DNA of 64,000 bases from Abelmoschus esculentus (GCA_035048815.1 JAUCBN010000043.1:5893001-5957000); one strand, 5' to 3'; shown: positions 21,527 through 35,331, counted from the stretch's first letter. Made by a program: numbers and translations. The notes: generated by a model from the sequence alone, not told the origin.

Positions 21527-24500
21527 TGTTAGGCTTGATGAGTAAGCTCGAATCAATCATTGAAAACTATCAAGAGGTTTGTTCTTTGTGTTTGTTTCAA
21601 TTTACTAAAATCGAAAGATTGAGACAAAGAACACAATGATTTTAGATTGGTTCGGCCACACCTACATCCACTACCTTAGAACATGAAAAAGTATTTCAAC
21701 CAATTTACTAAGAATTCGTCCCCTTTTCAAGGCTAAAGAGGAAATCATTAGTACTCTATCTTTTGGTCTTGATAAGATACAACCAACTCTAGTTTTTGTC
21801 TAAGGCTAAACTAGAACATCTCCTTTTATAAAGGGATTTGTTTGGTAAATTAAATACCTAACAAAGGTGAGTGTTTACACAATTTAAGATCACAAGAGAA
21901 TAAAAGATTTACAATCAAATCACTCTCTTAAGACTATGTACAAGAGAAAGTAAAAATAGAGATTTGGAAATAATTTCTCTTGATCATGTTGCTTGGATGT
22001 TGTCTTTAGCATTCTTCAAGTCTCCCGAGTTTTCTTTTATGTAGTAGAATGAGTTCTTAGTTGTTTGTGACCGTTAATGATGATTTAGAGTCATTGGGGA
22101 TCAATTTTCAAGCAAATCTCATTTCTGCAACATAGGGTATCGATACTCGTGAAGGGGTATCGATACAAGTCAAATATGGAAAGAGTCTTTGAAGAGAAAT
22201 ATAATCGGTATCGATACCCAAGATAGGGGGTATCGATACTAGGAGTATCTATACCAAAGATAATGGTATCGATACTAGTGGTTCCGATACCACTAAGGGG
22301 GTTTCGATACCACTCTGGGGTTTTGTTTATGGAAAATGGTTTTAAATATCTGTATCAATACAAAACAATAATGTACGATACAAGCCTTATAAAATTGATA
22401 TTTTGGTCGTTTAAAAGCATTTTAAATCATGTTAAAAGCCTATGAAACTGTTTCAAATATATTTTTAAGTTGTTTAGAATTTGCATAATTTTTATAATTT
22501 TTTCAAATTCATCCAAAACTATTTTTTAATTATTATATAAAAATAAATATCCTAAAAATATCCCCTTTTGATATAATAAAATTAACTTGAAAAATTGTTT
22601 TAGTGATTCTTCCTTGAGTAAAAATGAAAGTTGAATAAGAGAATAAAATTCCAAATTAATTAAATCTCCACTTACATTAAGTGCAATGGTTTTAGTTCCC
22701 TTTGGAGTCCATACTTGTCTAATTCTATATGATTTTCTTTTCTTTATAAGACATGTATACAAAGAATGACCATGATAATGACAATATAAGCATTTTGTCA
22801 TTATGGGACAAGATAAATTATTTAAAATGATTTTTTTGTTAAGTTTTCAAGTTTAACCTATAAATCAAGATTTTTTTTCTAAAACATTATTTCTTGGTTT
22901 TGAAATCTATAAATCATTTCTCAAAATTTTATTTTTATTTTCAAAAGAAAATCGATTTCATTTTCAAGTTTTGAAATCATTTTCTTAAATTTGAAATTTA
23001 TGATCTTAAATTCCAAAAATAATTCATCGAAAGCATATTATAACTCATCAAATGAATATGAATTTGAATCATTAAAGTTAGAAGATACCTTAGGTTCATT
23101 GAGAGCCATAACACCTTCCACCTTGTGTAATTGAAGGAGGTTTACACTTGATGTGATTTCATTTTTCATATCTTCTTTGTCATATAGTCTCTCAAGCTTC
23201 TTACACATTTATTTGGAACTCTTGCACGTGGATACTTTCTTTGAGATGTCTTCATTAAGGCCAAAAATAACTATGTGCATAGCCTTGGCGTTTAGTTTTG
23301 CTTTCGCATCATTGACACTCCGTTGCTTCTTCTTTTTAGGAGCTTCCGAGTAACCATCTTCAATCATGTCCCAAACTTCAAAATCATGGGATTTGATGAA
23401 TAACATCATAATGTTTCTCCATTTGAAGTAACTTTCTCCTTTGAAGAGCGTAGGGCACGTGATAGAGCGACATTCTTTAAAGTAAACCATTTACTTAAGC
23501 TGTAGGCTTCGATCGTTAGATCTTTTCTCCCGTATATTAGTTCAAATCGGTGGAGATGAGGCTATGATATCAATTATTGGTTTCAATAAAAATAAGTTCC
23601 TCTTTAATCAAAACATCAAATAAATGTTAGTCCATCAAATATGATAATCTAGTCGAAAAATTAAATAAATGAAATAATTAAACGAAAAAAATAAATTTTA
23701 CCACACTTGAAGTTATAATTTGTTGATCAATTCTCCATCACACTTAAAACAAGACAATAAAGTAATTTTTGGTATCCAAATTGATTTCTCTCCATAAGCA
23801 TTAATAGCAAAAAATTTAGTTTCCTTAGGAATCTATTTTTCAATTCCATCCTTTTTAGTTGAAGTGGTTAGACCTTTTGGGAACCAAACACTTCTAAAAC
23901 ATTTAACATTAAACAATCTTGGGGCACTAGATTATCGTATATAAAAATTTGATTTTCTCAAATTGTTTTTCTTTTTAAACTCTTTGAAAACCATTTTTTT
24001 AAGATCGTCTAAAGTAAATTGATGATCATTTTCTTTTTCTTGAAGCAAGTTTTTTAAGTTTAAAACTTTAATTTCGGATTCTTTCAACTTTGCTTTAAAT
24101 TCCAATTTGGTTTTTAAAAATAAATCATTTTCTAATTTCAATTTTGAAATCATTTTTTATATTTAGAAAATGAAGCCTTGAATTCAAAAACCAATTTAAC
24201 ATAAGATTCTTTTAACTCATCAAATGTATATGAATTTGAATTTGAACAAGACAAGTTAAAAGTTACATTCCCCTCATTGAAGGTCATAAAACATAGGTGG
24301 GCTATCTCATCTTCTTCGGTGGAGTCATCACTCCAAGTGACCACATATGCTTTCTTTTTTGAAGATGGCCCCTTTTGTTTACACTTTTGTGAATTCTTCA
24401 TCTTCATTTTTGATTCATACTTTGAAGATTTCTTCATGTCATTCTTCATGAATCGAGCAAATTCAATGAAGAGATGTGTTATGTTTTCATCTTCATCACT

Positions 24501-25550
24501 ATCCTCCTTACTAGATTCTTCTTTTTAGCTTGTGAAAGATTTGAAAGCTATGGTATTGACATTTATGCCTAGCTCTAAGACTTTTTTCTTCCATATCTTC
24601 CTTATCTCTTCTTTCTTCTTTTTATCCTCTTCATGTTTTTTCTTCATAATCTTACGTGTGAGGAGAGACCCCATTAGCTCATCTAGTTTTAGATTTTTGA
24701 AGTTTTTGGCTTCGATGATGATGGTCTTCTTTGAGTTCCATGACTCGGGAAGAGGATAAATAAGCTTTAAGACAAGCTTTTCTTCGAGAATGATTTCTCC
24801 AAATCTAATAAGTCCATTGATGATGGTGGAGAATCTATTGAACATCTTCTTGATGTTTTCTTTCGGTTACATCTTGAAGTTCTCACAATCTAGGTTGAGG
24901 AGTTCAATCTTGGTCTCCTTTACTTCGTTTGTTCCTTTTTATGTGACTTCAAGCTTTTCTCATACCGGCTTGACATCTTCACAAGAAGATATCTTCTCAT
25001 AAATGTTGGAGCTAAATCCACAAAAGAGAATGTGCCAAGCCTTGCAATTAAGCTTCATATTCTTACTATCATCCACACTCCATTCTGCCTTGTTTTGTTG
25101 TGGCACGTACGGATTGTCTTCAGCTATGTCCTAAAGATTATAATATTTGAATTTGATGAAGATCATCATTCGTGTCTTTCATTGAGCATAGTTAGTCTCA
25201 TCAAATAAAGATGATTTTTCGATGGATTGTGCCATAGATCACTGGTTAATAGAATTGGTCGAGCTTATCAGATCGCCTCAATAGAATGTTAATCACTCTC
25301 GATTAAGAATCACTATGATACCAATTGTTAGGCTTGATGCTCAATCTCTAATCGATCACTGAAATTCGTCAAAAGGGTTATTTTTGGTGTTTGGTTGAAT
25401 TTGCTAAAATCAAAAGATTGAGACAAAGAACACAATGATTTTAGATTGGTTCGATCACGCCTACATCCACTACCTTAGCAAATAACTGAGGATTTCAACA
25501 AATTCACTAAGAATTATTCCCCTTTACAAGGCTAAGAAGAAGTAAATAAA
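21527..25550 (-). mobile_element. Inner copia element inserted in the outer gag
   Basis: Left LTR 21527 to about 22557 and a truncated right LTR 25326 to about 25550 both begin TGTTAGGCTTGATG and share AGATTGAGACAAAGAACAC and TTTTAGATTGGTTCG. A minus-strand primer-binding site TTGGTATCA lies directly before the right LTR (25315-25325). The interior holds only gag-like remnants on the minus strand. Because gag pieces of the outer element lie on both sides (20383-21526 and 25551-26100), this copy probably landed inside it; no clean target duplication is left. Confidence 0.6.
22526..25205 (-). pseudogene. Broken copia gag (UBN2-type) of the inner element
   Basis: Minus-strand pieces in order: 23490-23209 with FKGESYFKWRNIMMLFIKS (gag N-terminal, UBN2/DUF4219-like), and 24845-24525 with MFNRFSTIINGL and LPESWNSKKTIIIEA (UBN2 core). 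Then 24449-24150 has KKKAYVVTWSDDST, 24153-23932 is a Lys/Leu-rich coiled-coil-like segment, and 22801-22526 has a zinc knuckle CLYCHYHGHSLYTC (C-X2-C-X4-H-X4-C). Pieces lie in different frames with stops between them, and 23490-23209 is out of order relative to 24845-24525, so the region is rearranged or composite. Domain words are those of SIRE-like copia gag. Non-functional. Confidence 0.6.
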
Positions 25551-25557
25551 TCACTTT

Positions 25558-25980
25558 CTAAGCGAGTTTATCTTCTGAAATCTCTTCTCTATGATCTTTG
25601 ATTTGATTGACGATTGTGGAGAATCGATCAAACATCTTCTTAATGTCTTCATTTGGGTTCATCTTGAAGTTCTCATACTCTAAATTTAGAAGATCGATCT
25701 TGATCTCCTTTATTTCTTTGGTTCTTTCGTATGTGACTTCAAGTTTGTCCCATACCATTTTGGCACTCTCACAAGAAGACATTTTGGTGTAGATATCCGC
25801 AAAAAAGGCACAAAAGAGTATTTACAACGTCTCGCAATTAAGCTTCATCTTCTTGCGCTTATCCACACTCTATTCCACCTTGCTTCATTGTGGAACATAT
25901 AGAACACCTTCAATAATTTTTCAAAGCTTTTAATCTTTGATATTAATTAATAACAACATTCATCTTCCAATAAACATATA
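25558..25980 (-). pseudogene. Copia gag N-terminal fragment of the outer element
   Basis: The minus-strand frame 25782-25558 reads SCESAKMVWDKLEVTYE, then MNPNEDIKKMFDRFSTIVN, a UBN2 gag segment. It is cut off at its 3' side by the truncated inner LTR. Upstream coding remnants continue to about 25980 with stops. Confidence 0.6.
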
Positions 25981-26580
25981 TTTTCCTGTTAAAGAAATTT
26001 GGCTTTTTGATAGATTGTGTCGTAGATCACCGATTGATAGAATATTGGTCATGCTTGTCAAATTGACCCTACGATGTTAATCCCTCTCGATTGAGCCTCA
26101 CTTTAATACCAATTTTTGGTATTTTGATCACTTAACCATTGCTTGCTAAGAGTGAGGAAGATTGTTTTTTGTGTGATTGAAGTGGAAGCAAATATAGTAG
26201 ACAATAAACACAAGGATTTATAGAGGTTTAACCTTCTAACAAGCACCTACATCCACTATCTTAGTTCCTCACCAAAGATTTCACCAATTCACTAAGAATT
26301 CGTCCCCTTTTAGGCTAAAGAGGCAACCATTTACAACCTAGACTCAACCCCTAGCATCCAATAACTCACAATCCGAGTCTTGGGAACACTCTTAATCAAG
26401 ATAGAAATTAAGCAAACTTGAAATCCCTGTAATAGGTGTTTTGAGAACTAAGTAAGAATTTGAGCACTTGAGCTTACATATACATTTTAGCTTAAAATTA
26501 TTTGTTTATCCCAAAAGTAAGAATTTGAGTACTAAGGCAAATTTGTTTAAAATGAGAGTAGAAAAAGATTTGAGAATGTG

Positions 26581-27014
26581 TTTTGAAATTGAGAATTTCA
26601 TTCTTATTTGTAGGAAAAAATTAGGTCAAAACAAGTGAGTTCTAATCTGAATTAAATTCGAATTTACTATGAATAGTCAATTTTATCTTATCTAATATAA
26701 TTAATTTTTATTTAAGTAAAATAAAAAATCTTCTTGAATATTAAAAAAAGGTAAACTATGTGGGTGAATATATATAAACGCTTCCCACTCCATTTATACC
26801 ATCCATGTGGGATAATGAGGTTTCATTTTCTTATTCTATTCACAACCTTCTTACTTTGAGCATCAATTTCTCATTCATCACTCAACCATTTTGAGCATAT
26901 GAGATATCATTGTAAAGATCTCATGGAGTATAATAAATTTCTTATTCGAATATTCATCTTTAATATTCCAAAACATGGCTCAAAGTTGGTCACTTCTCAC
27001 TGTTTTTTCCAACA
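26581..27014 (-). repeat. LTR of a third copia element
   Basis: The plus-strand right end TTCCAACA (27007-27014) is followed by CCCCCACAAT, a reversed polypurine tract, so this is a 3' LTR of a minus-strand element. A minus-strand TATA-like TATAAATGGAGTGGG lies near 26790-26805. The left limit is uncertain. Confidence 0.5.
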
Positions 27015-29240
27015 ATCCCCCACAATAAAATTGATGATTTTGTCAAAACATTTTGGCTCGATGTGGTGATAGGCTCTACGATTGATAGATGGAAAGGATA
27101 TGTGAGTTTCCTCCTTTAAAATTTCCCTTGTGAAAGTATATTTACTTTACTAGCTAATCAGTAGATGTGATGTCTTTGAACTGTCAACCGTTTTTGTAAA
27201 CAATGATATACTTCACACACCTATCTCTATGACAAGAGTTTTAGCTCTCATGGTTATGCCTATATGGCCGTGAACATCGCCTGTTTCTGTAAGAGTTTGA
27301 AAGAAATATACCCAATAGTCTCCTTGAAGCGAACCCACTTCACTCTCACATAGGTGACTTATGTTTTTCGACGCACTGAAGCACACGATCGTTGTCCCTT
27401 TAAACCTAGATCTTGGTATCTCCAATCAACTAGGTAGGCTTTTTCCTTCATATAGCGCCTTTATTTTTCATGGGATTTAGTCTCATTACTTTAGATGTTT
27501 TCACAACTTGATCTCAATTTAACCTTAGGTTAATGGATCCACAATGTTATCCTTTGATTTTATCAAATCAGTAGCGATAAATCTATTTGAGATCAGTTGT
27601 CTAACAGTATTATATTGAGGACTCATATGTCTCAAATTATCGTTTCTCATAAAACTATGTGCTCTACCAATAAATATTGTTGGCACATGTTTAGGTCATT
27701 TATGAATATCATCCAAGACATTTTAAAGTTACTTGACTTTTTCCTGAGTTATTTAGATCTCAAACTCAGATTCTATTTTGAATCTGGTTGTAAACGTTTG
27801 TCTTGAGGAAAAACATGACAGCTTATTCATTCGATGTAAACATATTCACTTATACGGAAGAATATTTATAGAATAATACTTTATAATCTTGAGTACCTCT
27901 GAGATATCTCAAAATTCTCAAAATTATTATCCAGTGTTTGACCTTGGATTATTTTTTGAATTTTCTTAAACTGCTCACAGTGAAAACACTACTTTATCTA
28001 ATACAATTCACTTTGATTGTATATGACATTTTATATTCAATTTCAACAAATATTGTCTCGTATTTGTTTGGAGTTCTGGCTATACTGGAAATATCTTGGC
28101 CAAACTTTTTTTTTCATGTAGTGTGACTGTGTCAATATGAGACATTCAATTGATTGTTTGATTTGGATACTAAGAATCAAATCTATCAATCTCATATTTT
28201 CCATATCAATCTTGAATTGACAGATCTTTGGTATATTTATCATTTTATTTTACGTCATCAACATAGGATCATATATCCTAGTAGGTTTGGCATACCATCA
28301 TTTGTCACACTTGTCATCATGAAAATATATTTGTTTCAACCATTTGTTGAACATGTGGACTATTTCTCATTGATCATATACATAGTTCGTTTTACGAAAC
28401 TTGAATCAACTTCTCTACAAAGTACATTTTTAAAGAATGGGACATTCTTTTTCATTATCATATTTTTATACAAAAAATGATATTCTTTGTTATGTTTCGC
28501 ATAGCAAATGAAATTGCAATCCACTTATTTTCATTTTCTTTGGTAATAAAATATTACCTTGGCGTGACACCCCACATTTTTATGTAGTTTAAGGAAGGTT
28601 TTATTTCCTTCCAAAACTCATATGGAGTTTTACACTTAATTGATAAAACAACTCCCCCCACATGTTAGGCACATTCTATAGATTTAATTCTTTTTAGAAG
28701 TTATCTTCAAATTTATTGTACCTTTGGATGTTGCAACATTACTCCCAAAGAATTTCTCCTCAAATTAATCAATTTGGTTTTCAACATCCTTATTATAAGG
28801 AATAATTTCCTTTTAAACTAAACTCAATTTTTCTATCACGAAGGTAATAAATTTCCTTCAAACAATTGTTCGCCATATTAATTATTATGATAAAATTTAT
28901 CATAATATTGATCTCATTTGAAAGTATAAAATTCAAAGACTTATTTCATATCTCATAATAATTGAAGAATTTTCTCATGAAATTTAGCTTCTTGAGATAC
29001 ACCGCCTATTTTGTATTTTGAAGTCATTTTTTTACTTTCAATGTATTTGCTCTAACAATATTTTCATAGTAATATTTGCTTAGAAAAGAATGGTAACAAT
29101 ATTTACCTCATCCTCTCTAGAACTAGGAGGATTTTCTTTTGACCAAGTTTATCATGATCAAATATACAACATCTTTGTTTTCACGTTTTGAAATTCTTCC
29201 TCATGAATTTCATTGATTGTGTCGCATAGTCACAATCAAA
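27015..29240 (-). pseudogene. Decayed copia pol (reverse transcriptase / RNase H)
   Basis: At about 27550-27700 the minus strand translates to words like LRHMSPQYNTVRQLIS and KSKDNIVDPLT. These match the conserved copia RNase H tail (RHxxVRxLI... KxxDNxADPLT). At 28251-28268 the minus strand encodes SYVDDV, the reverse transcriptase YVDD catalytic box. Stops and shifts are everywhere, and no long frame remains. Sequence towards 29240 is probably the integrase end but cannot be recognised. Confidence 0.5.
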
Positions 29241-31080
29241 ATATTATAAATTTTTTAAACATTAGAAATTTAGTCAAGGACTAAAAATCAAAATCAAAAT
29301 TATAATTTCCAACTTTTTTAAACGATAAGGTTTTAGTAAAGTAGAACCCTAAAACAAAATTTCACACAGTTTTAATGGAAATAATAATATTAAATAGTGC
29401 ACCAGGTAGGTAACTTATGATAAGAGATGTGGTGCACTAGGCACGCTTAAGAACCAAGTCTTTTCAAATAACCAATCCTAGACATACAATTTCAAATTTT
29501 CTTTCAATCACCCGTTTATTGAAGTTATTGAAATCATTCAAGTATGAGTGATCAATTAAGTTAGTACCTTTGATTCACAATAATTTGGAATAAACCACTA
29601 AGAATTTCTTAACAATAACATCTCCCATTTATAGTCCAATAATCTTCATAATTCTTAAGCCAGATTTAAACACTGTGTATTTCATAACATATATCAGATT
29701 AAACTTTAAGAATTTTTTCATAGAGAACAACTTTGTTCTATGCTTTGATTCGAGACCTTGGTCAAATCAACATTATAGAATTAGTAATCAATGTTACTTC
29801 CACTAACAAATTCTGTTAAAACAAATTTGTATACTTTTTTTTTTAAAAAGAGATCAAGTAAATCCGTTATAATGACATGAATTAAATTCCTGAAAACAAA
29901 TTTATTTACTGAATCTCGATTTTCAACGCAAGATTCTATCAAAGAAATAAATTCAATGATTTATTTCTCTTACATCTTCGTTTAAACATTGAGATTAGTG
30001 GCACTAAAACCCAAACGAAGACATCAAAGCAATTTAATTCTTAAAAAAATCCTTTTTTTTAAATTACATTAATTATTGTTTCAAAGATCAAGTAAATCCG
30101 TTAAAAAGATAAGAAATAATTCCCAAAATGAATTATTTATGAGATCTTTGTTTCCAAAACAATCAAGACATTTTTTTGTTTACACTTTCTCAAGAAAAAA
30201 ATATTAATTAAAAATAATAATCCAAAGTGTTTCCAAACACAAATAATAATTATTTCAGTAATTATTATTTTACAAGAAAATGATATTCCTTTCTTCATGT
30301 CATACTCACCATTAAGGTCAATATTATTTTTTGAAACAAATAAATTACCTTAAACATAATAATATCAAAAATATTATTATCGAATTAATATCATACTTTA
30401 TGATATTAAAATTATCATAATACATGAACACATGTATTTATTAGATAATTAAGAAATATTAAATTAATGAAATATTCGCATATATAGTATTATCACAAAG
30501 ATACCATAAAACTTATTTAAGGAATTCACGATTACCTTAAGTTTAAATATATGATTTTAATATTACTATATTTCATATCAAATAAGCAATTTAATCATAT
30601 ACCTAATAAATGCTATATTTTTTATCAATAATATTGTCTAAAGCCAAAACTTTATTTCTATGAGTAAGGTTCTACCAATACATGCAACCATGTAATCACA
30701 TAAAGCAATAATCAAAATTTTCCATATCCATTTTTTCTTTTTAATAAAGGAAACAAACCCAGAATTAATATAATTTTAATAAACCGAAAATTAAATTTTC
30801 TTTTTTTGGTATTTCACAAAATTTGTAATCGTAGTTACTTTTCATAAAAATTTCTATTAAACAGATTTGTCCCAATTTGAGATTTTAACAAACCCGTTTA
30901 AAAATGATAGAATAATTCCTAAAACAAATTGTTTGCTTTCTCACTTTATTCCAAAGAATAGTTTCACCAAACACATAAGCATGTGTGGATAGATTGAAAT
31001 CAAAGCCATAATTTATAGGAATCAAATTGATTCTTACTAACCGAAAAGGTAACAACCTGGATTCATCACGGGAATTTCAT
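29241..31080. other. Noncoding retroelement-like region with internal repeats
   Basis: No ORF. Two 10-bp arms, TAGTGCACCA (29395-29404) and TGGTGCACTA (29430-29439), form a perfect hairpin. A module GATCAAGTAAATCCGTTA...TAATTCC occurs near 29850 and 30083, with a weaker version near 30885. It may be the 5' part of the neighbouring copia element or a separate decayed one. Confidence 0.4.
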
Positions 31081-33003
31081 GTCAATTAGCCAATTCTTGG
31101 TGTAGATGATTTTGTAATTCATCCAACGTGAATTATATTTTTGAGTCTGTCGAAAGAAGTCTAGCCTCCTCCAAGAAGCCGCCGAAAGTTAATCATCTAC
31201 AATGACTCTACCAAATCCTTTGAGTTACCTTTTATCTAGGGCGATAGTTTCTATTTTTTTGCTTTTCTTTTTTTTTTCTTATTTTAATTTTCACTCTTTA
31301 TGTTTTTATATGTTTCTTGCATTGATGGAAATGCATCCCTTGAGTTTGTGGGAGCATTAGTCGTATTTTGTAATTATGCATATGTGAATGTATGAAACTA
31401 AGTAATCTTGTCTAAAATTGCCCTTAATTTTATTTTTTACTCCTTCACTGCAATTTTTTAAGTCTCAAAATTTTATGAAATACACTACCTCGACAATAAT
31501 ATACCAACCAACACGCCATAGCAGAGTGAACCCTTCATCAAGCTTAGAATCAGAAGGTTTCTAAGGAATAATACTTAAGATTAGACCACGAGCCTTAAAA
31601 TTTTAAACACTGCTAGACTTAATTGATTTTAGGATTTCTTTTCTATATAAGGCAATATAGAGTTAGATTTCTTATAGCAGCTAGAGGTGCCTATCATCGG
31701 CTCTAGTTTAGTTTTTATATGTGCCCATAGCAAGCTCTAAGACTCATAGTCCAATTCTGAGAAAATACTAGAATCCAAAAGAGGCAAAGCAAAAGTTCTT
31801 GAACTTAGATTATTTTGCAATTCTTGAGGACAAACAATAGTTCGAGTTTTGACTATGATAAGTACATAATAGTACTATAATTTATACCTATTTTATCTCA
31901 ATTATTTCTTATATTTAATAGAATTAGATGAAAATTGTGGACATTTCCTTATATTTTCTATATTTCAATATTCATGCAATTATTTACTACGCAATAATTG
32001 GTAGAAAAAGGTGTTGTTTTAGTTTTCTTTTTTTGAAAGATAACATTCTACCCAAACATCAGTAGAAGAAGAAGACAAAAGCAACTAAAATCAAAAGATA
32101 TTTCCGAGAGATGCTGAATTGAGGTGGATGCAGATATGATCAGACCAGGAAAAGATACAAAGTTGCACATGCCGAGGCGGAAGATCTTGCAGCCGAGAAA
32201 GCACTTGGACGATCACAAATGGAGTGCAATCCTAAATCAAACCCCCTAGACTTCGATTTCACCACCATGTTCTAAAATTTCACAAATGTTCTAAAATTTT
32301 TATTAATTCAATTTTAGATTCATAGTTTATTTACTCTTGGTTTGTACTATTTATTGCACTCAATCTCGGGAGAGAAGCTTGTGAGGAAAAATCTATTTAT
32401 CTAATATCGAGAGAGTTAGACTAACGAAATGAGTAAATACGGTCTTTACCTACTTCTGTTTAGGTTAATCCGACTTAGAGATAAGTTCAGGTTTCAACAA
32501 CTAAAAATGTAATATCGATTGATGTTCATCCTTGATTCATGTTGGGAGGTATCATCAAGACGTGACCATAAATAACACTCCAAATTAGGGATAAGGAGGA
32601 GTCATCAAATTACATACTGTCGAACTATGAGTAGTCAACTTGTCATCACAACATAACCCCGTCAAAGTAGCTAAGGCCATCAACATCCCGCCGAGGCAGA
32701 AATATTAACTTTGCATTATAAAGACGAGACAAATTACACTTGGAGTCCACACTATGAAACAATATAACTTGGCATACTACTTAATTCTTGATATCTTCAA
32801 TCAATTACTTTATTTGCATTAATTAGTTATTTGTTTAGTTTTAAATGAAAACCCAAGTTGCTTTTGCTTTTTATTTTAAATTTTGCAGGAAATATAGATT
32901 GCATAGGTAAGATTAGTCCTTTTGGTATTTGGCAACCTTTTATAATATTACTTGACGAGCATAAACTTTCACTATAAAGGTGTAGGACTTTTTACAAATG
33001 ACA
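31081..33003. other. Unassigned region, probably old LTR-element remains
   Basis: A few words are retroelement-like (CTTGAGGACAAACAA near 31820, as found before the 3' LTR of some Gypsy elements). There is a short purine-rich coding-like patch (32045-32275), but no frame or motif that I can name. Confidence 0.35.
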
Positions 33004-35331
33004 TGTAACACCCTTTTCCCGGTCTAGTAGGAAACTGGGTCGAAAGATGCTACAATAAGAAGTTTTGGTGGTTCGATGACATTTTCTGGTAGTTCGATTC
33101 AAATTTAGTCATGATTTATTAATCAACCTTCACTTAGTTTATTACTGAAAATGACATTCTTCTTTTTGGATTGATTTAAAAACTTTTCATCTTCTAAGGA
33201 TTTAGGGGAAATTCATAATAATTAAAAGCTTATCTTAAGGGGTGTAGACTCCCGTTTTGAAACGTTTGAGGGTCGTATCGATACTATCTTGTCAGTGTAG
33301 GTAATTCAATTATCTTCAAGGATCAATATCGATAAGCCAAGGAGGCTGTATCAAAATGATGGTTTCCAGTTAGGTAAATCAATTATCTATAAACTTGTTT
33401 TAGTACGAAGAAGAGCTATATCAAAACATTGCATTCAAGTCTAAGTCAACCAGGTTTGACTATCGAGGGATGTTTCGAAATGCCTGAGGGCCATTCCGAT
33501 ACCCATGTTCTAGGTAATACCGTTAGGATTGTTTTGATACACTAATTAATATTTTCGGTAAACGAAAACTGACCAAGGTTCTTAGAGATTTGACTTGACC
33601 AACCATATCGATACGCTTTGTAGCAATATCGGAAAGAAAAATTCCAGAGATGAAACGTATTGAAACACCTTTTAAATGGTTTTGATACCTAGCCAAATTT
33701 CCCAGATTTATCCCAGCTGTTAAGCAGGCCGTATTGAAATACCTAAAACCCGTTCTGATACGCTTGGCCTAAAATGTCAAATTCTAGCTAGTTTTTAATC
33801 ATTTCAAACGAGTAGATGATATCCAATTCTTATGAAATTTTATCAACAATCTATATTAAGCATATTTTAATAGTATAACAAATTTCAAGGCATTAGCTCA
33901 AAGTATGCACCAACTTAACCATTTTACCATTTCAATACAAGGTTGTTTTGCATAATATAAGTCTAGGAATACCTTATACATTATCAGCACATCAAAATAC
34001 ATGATTATGGTTTAAGAAAACATGTTTTCACCATTCTAGGAGTATCTATAAAAAAAATTACATACTATTGACTTATGATCTTGCCAAAAACCTTGCAAAA
34101 AAGGATCCAATCTTCCTCCATAAGATCCTAACCTGAAAATGCATGAAAAATGAAAGCATTAGGCATACTTTGCCTAGTGAGGTAGTTAATAACAATATAA
34201 CATATAAACTGCATTCAATTTACATGCTTTTATGATGTAATATCATTTAGGCCAATGAATCATATGTATTAACAATAAATTCAATAAGTTCATATAAACC
34301 CTTAGATCGATCAAATAGTGGATACACGTACTCTTAAGCCTCGCCAAATCAATGAATGGTCTAATTCCTCCATCTCTCCAAAATGAACAATACACAAATC
34401 ATCCATCCGCCTCGCCAAATATAGGTTGTAGCCCAAGGACCTTAGTTCACCTGTAACAATGAGCTCATGAATCCTATGACATGCCAATTGTATCCAATTT
34501 TCACTCGAATCCAAGGTCCAATACAAATTAGACTTATAAACAATTTCAATAATGATGTTAATGGGTTTAATGAATCAATAAAAATTATTTTGACCCTTAG
34601 ATCTATTTCAATAAATTCAATGATCAATATTTCAGTGATTCAATGGTTTAGACACAATTAATGTAATAAAGAAAGCTTATCAAAGCTTACCATAACAACC
34701 TGTATGGGTTTCATGTCATTTTCTAGTCAATATCATGCTACATGACAACAATAATCAATGAAATGAGATGATAAAAACACTTAGCTTATTCCCATGACTC
34801 TACTACACTCACCTTGACAAGGAGAGCCTCTAAGGTTCTTGAAGGACAACCCCTTTGTCCTTGTTCTTTATAGACTTTGATGGTGACTCTTCCAAAGTTG
34901 TAGCTAAGCCAAAAATTCATGGAAGTTGTCACTAAAGATTTCAATATGTTGAAACAAAAATATAAGCTTAGACAATCTTGAAGATGACATAAACTTCATG
35001 GATTTTAAGCTTTCTAAATATGGGTTGTATCATGAATTCCTTAAGTCAAAACTCAAGATGAACCTCAAACCTTCCATGGAATTCACCAATAAAAAGGGAC
35101 GGTTTACTCAAGAACTTCCTATCTTCAATTTGGTGTCTTGAAAACTAACCAATAAAAAAGATGAGATTGATGTACTTGTTGAGCTCAAGGTAGAAGATGA
35201 AAATGGTGGCGCTTGCTTGCAAGCTAAAGTGATAGATGAAAAGATGGCAAGAATTTCTTCACTTCTCTTTTTTTTGTTTTTCAACATGAAACACTTTTGT
35301 TGAATTTTTAAATTTCTACTGAGAGTTTAGG
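33004..35331 (-). repeat. LTR fragment of a Gypsy/LARD-type element
   Basis: It begins TGTAACACCCTTTTCCCGG, which parallels the left boundary of the LARD LTR at 41610 (TGTAACCCCCTTAGCCCGG), so the LTR reads on the minus strand. It carries a palindrome cluster with GTATCGATAC, ATATCGATAAGCC and CATATCGATACGC (33275-33770). A block near 34160-34185 resembles the conserved LTR block of the two LARD elements. Its other end is missing because the plus-strand element at 35332 starts directly after it. No primer-binding site adjoins it. Confidence 0.5.

Larger units (their letters stand above)
19392..26580 (-). mobile_element. Degenerate Ty1/copia element, gag-type of the SIRE group, interrupted by a relative
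   Basis: Left (3') LTR at 19392-20382 begins TGTTGG and ends CAACA. Just outside is a reversed polypurine tract (AAAAAAGGGAAGAT on the minus strand). The related right (5') LTR begins near 26113; its shared sequence (AACAAGCAC, CACCAAAGATTTCA, AGAATTCGTC, CCTCTAGTAGGTG-like) fades near 26580. A minus-strand TTGGTATT at about 26106-26113 is the decayed primer-binding site. Internal remnants are 25558-26100 (gag N-terminal part) and 20383-21526 (gag C-terminal part). Between them sits another copy (21527-25550). No reverse transcriptase was seen, so the copy is internally deleted. Confidence 0.65.

Noticed and set aside
28154..28480. Plus-strand 108-codon frame
   Set aside because: The coding signal here is the minus-strand copia YVDD region; the plus frame is its antisense.
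34743..34747. TGACA, matching the five bases before 33004, as a possible right duplication of a 1.7-kb solo LTR ending at 34742
   Set aside because: The putative end (GCTACA) does not resemble the expected GATGTTACA of this LTR type, and LTR-like sequence continues past it; a 5-bp match is likely by chance in this length.
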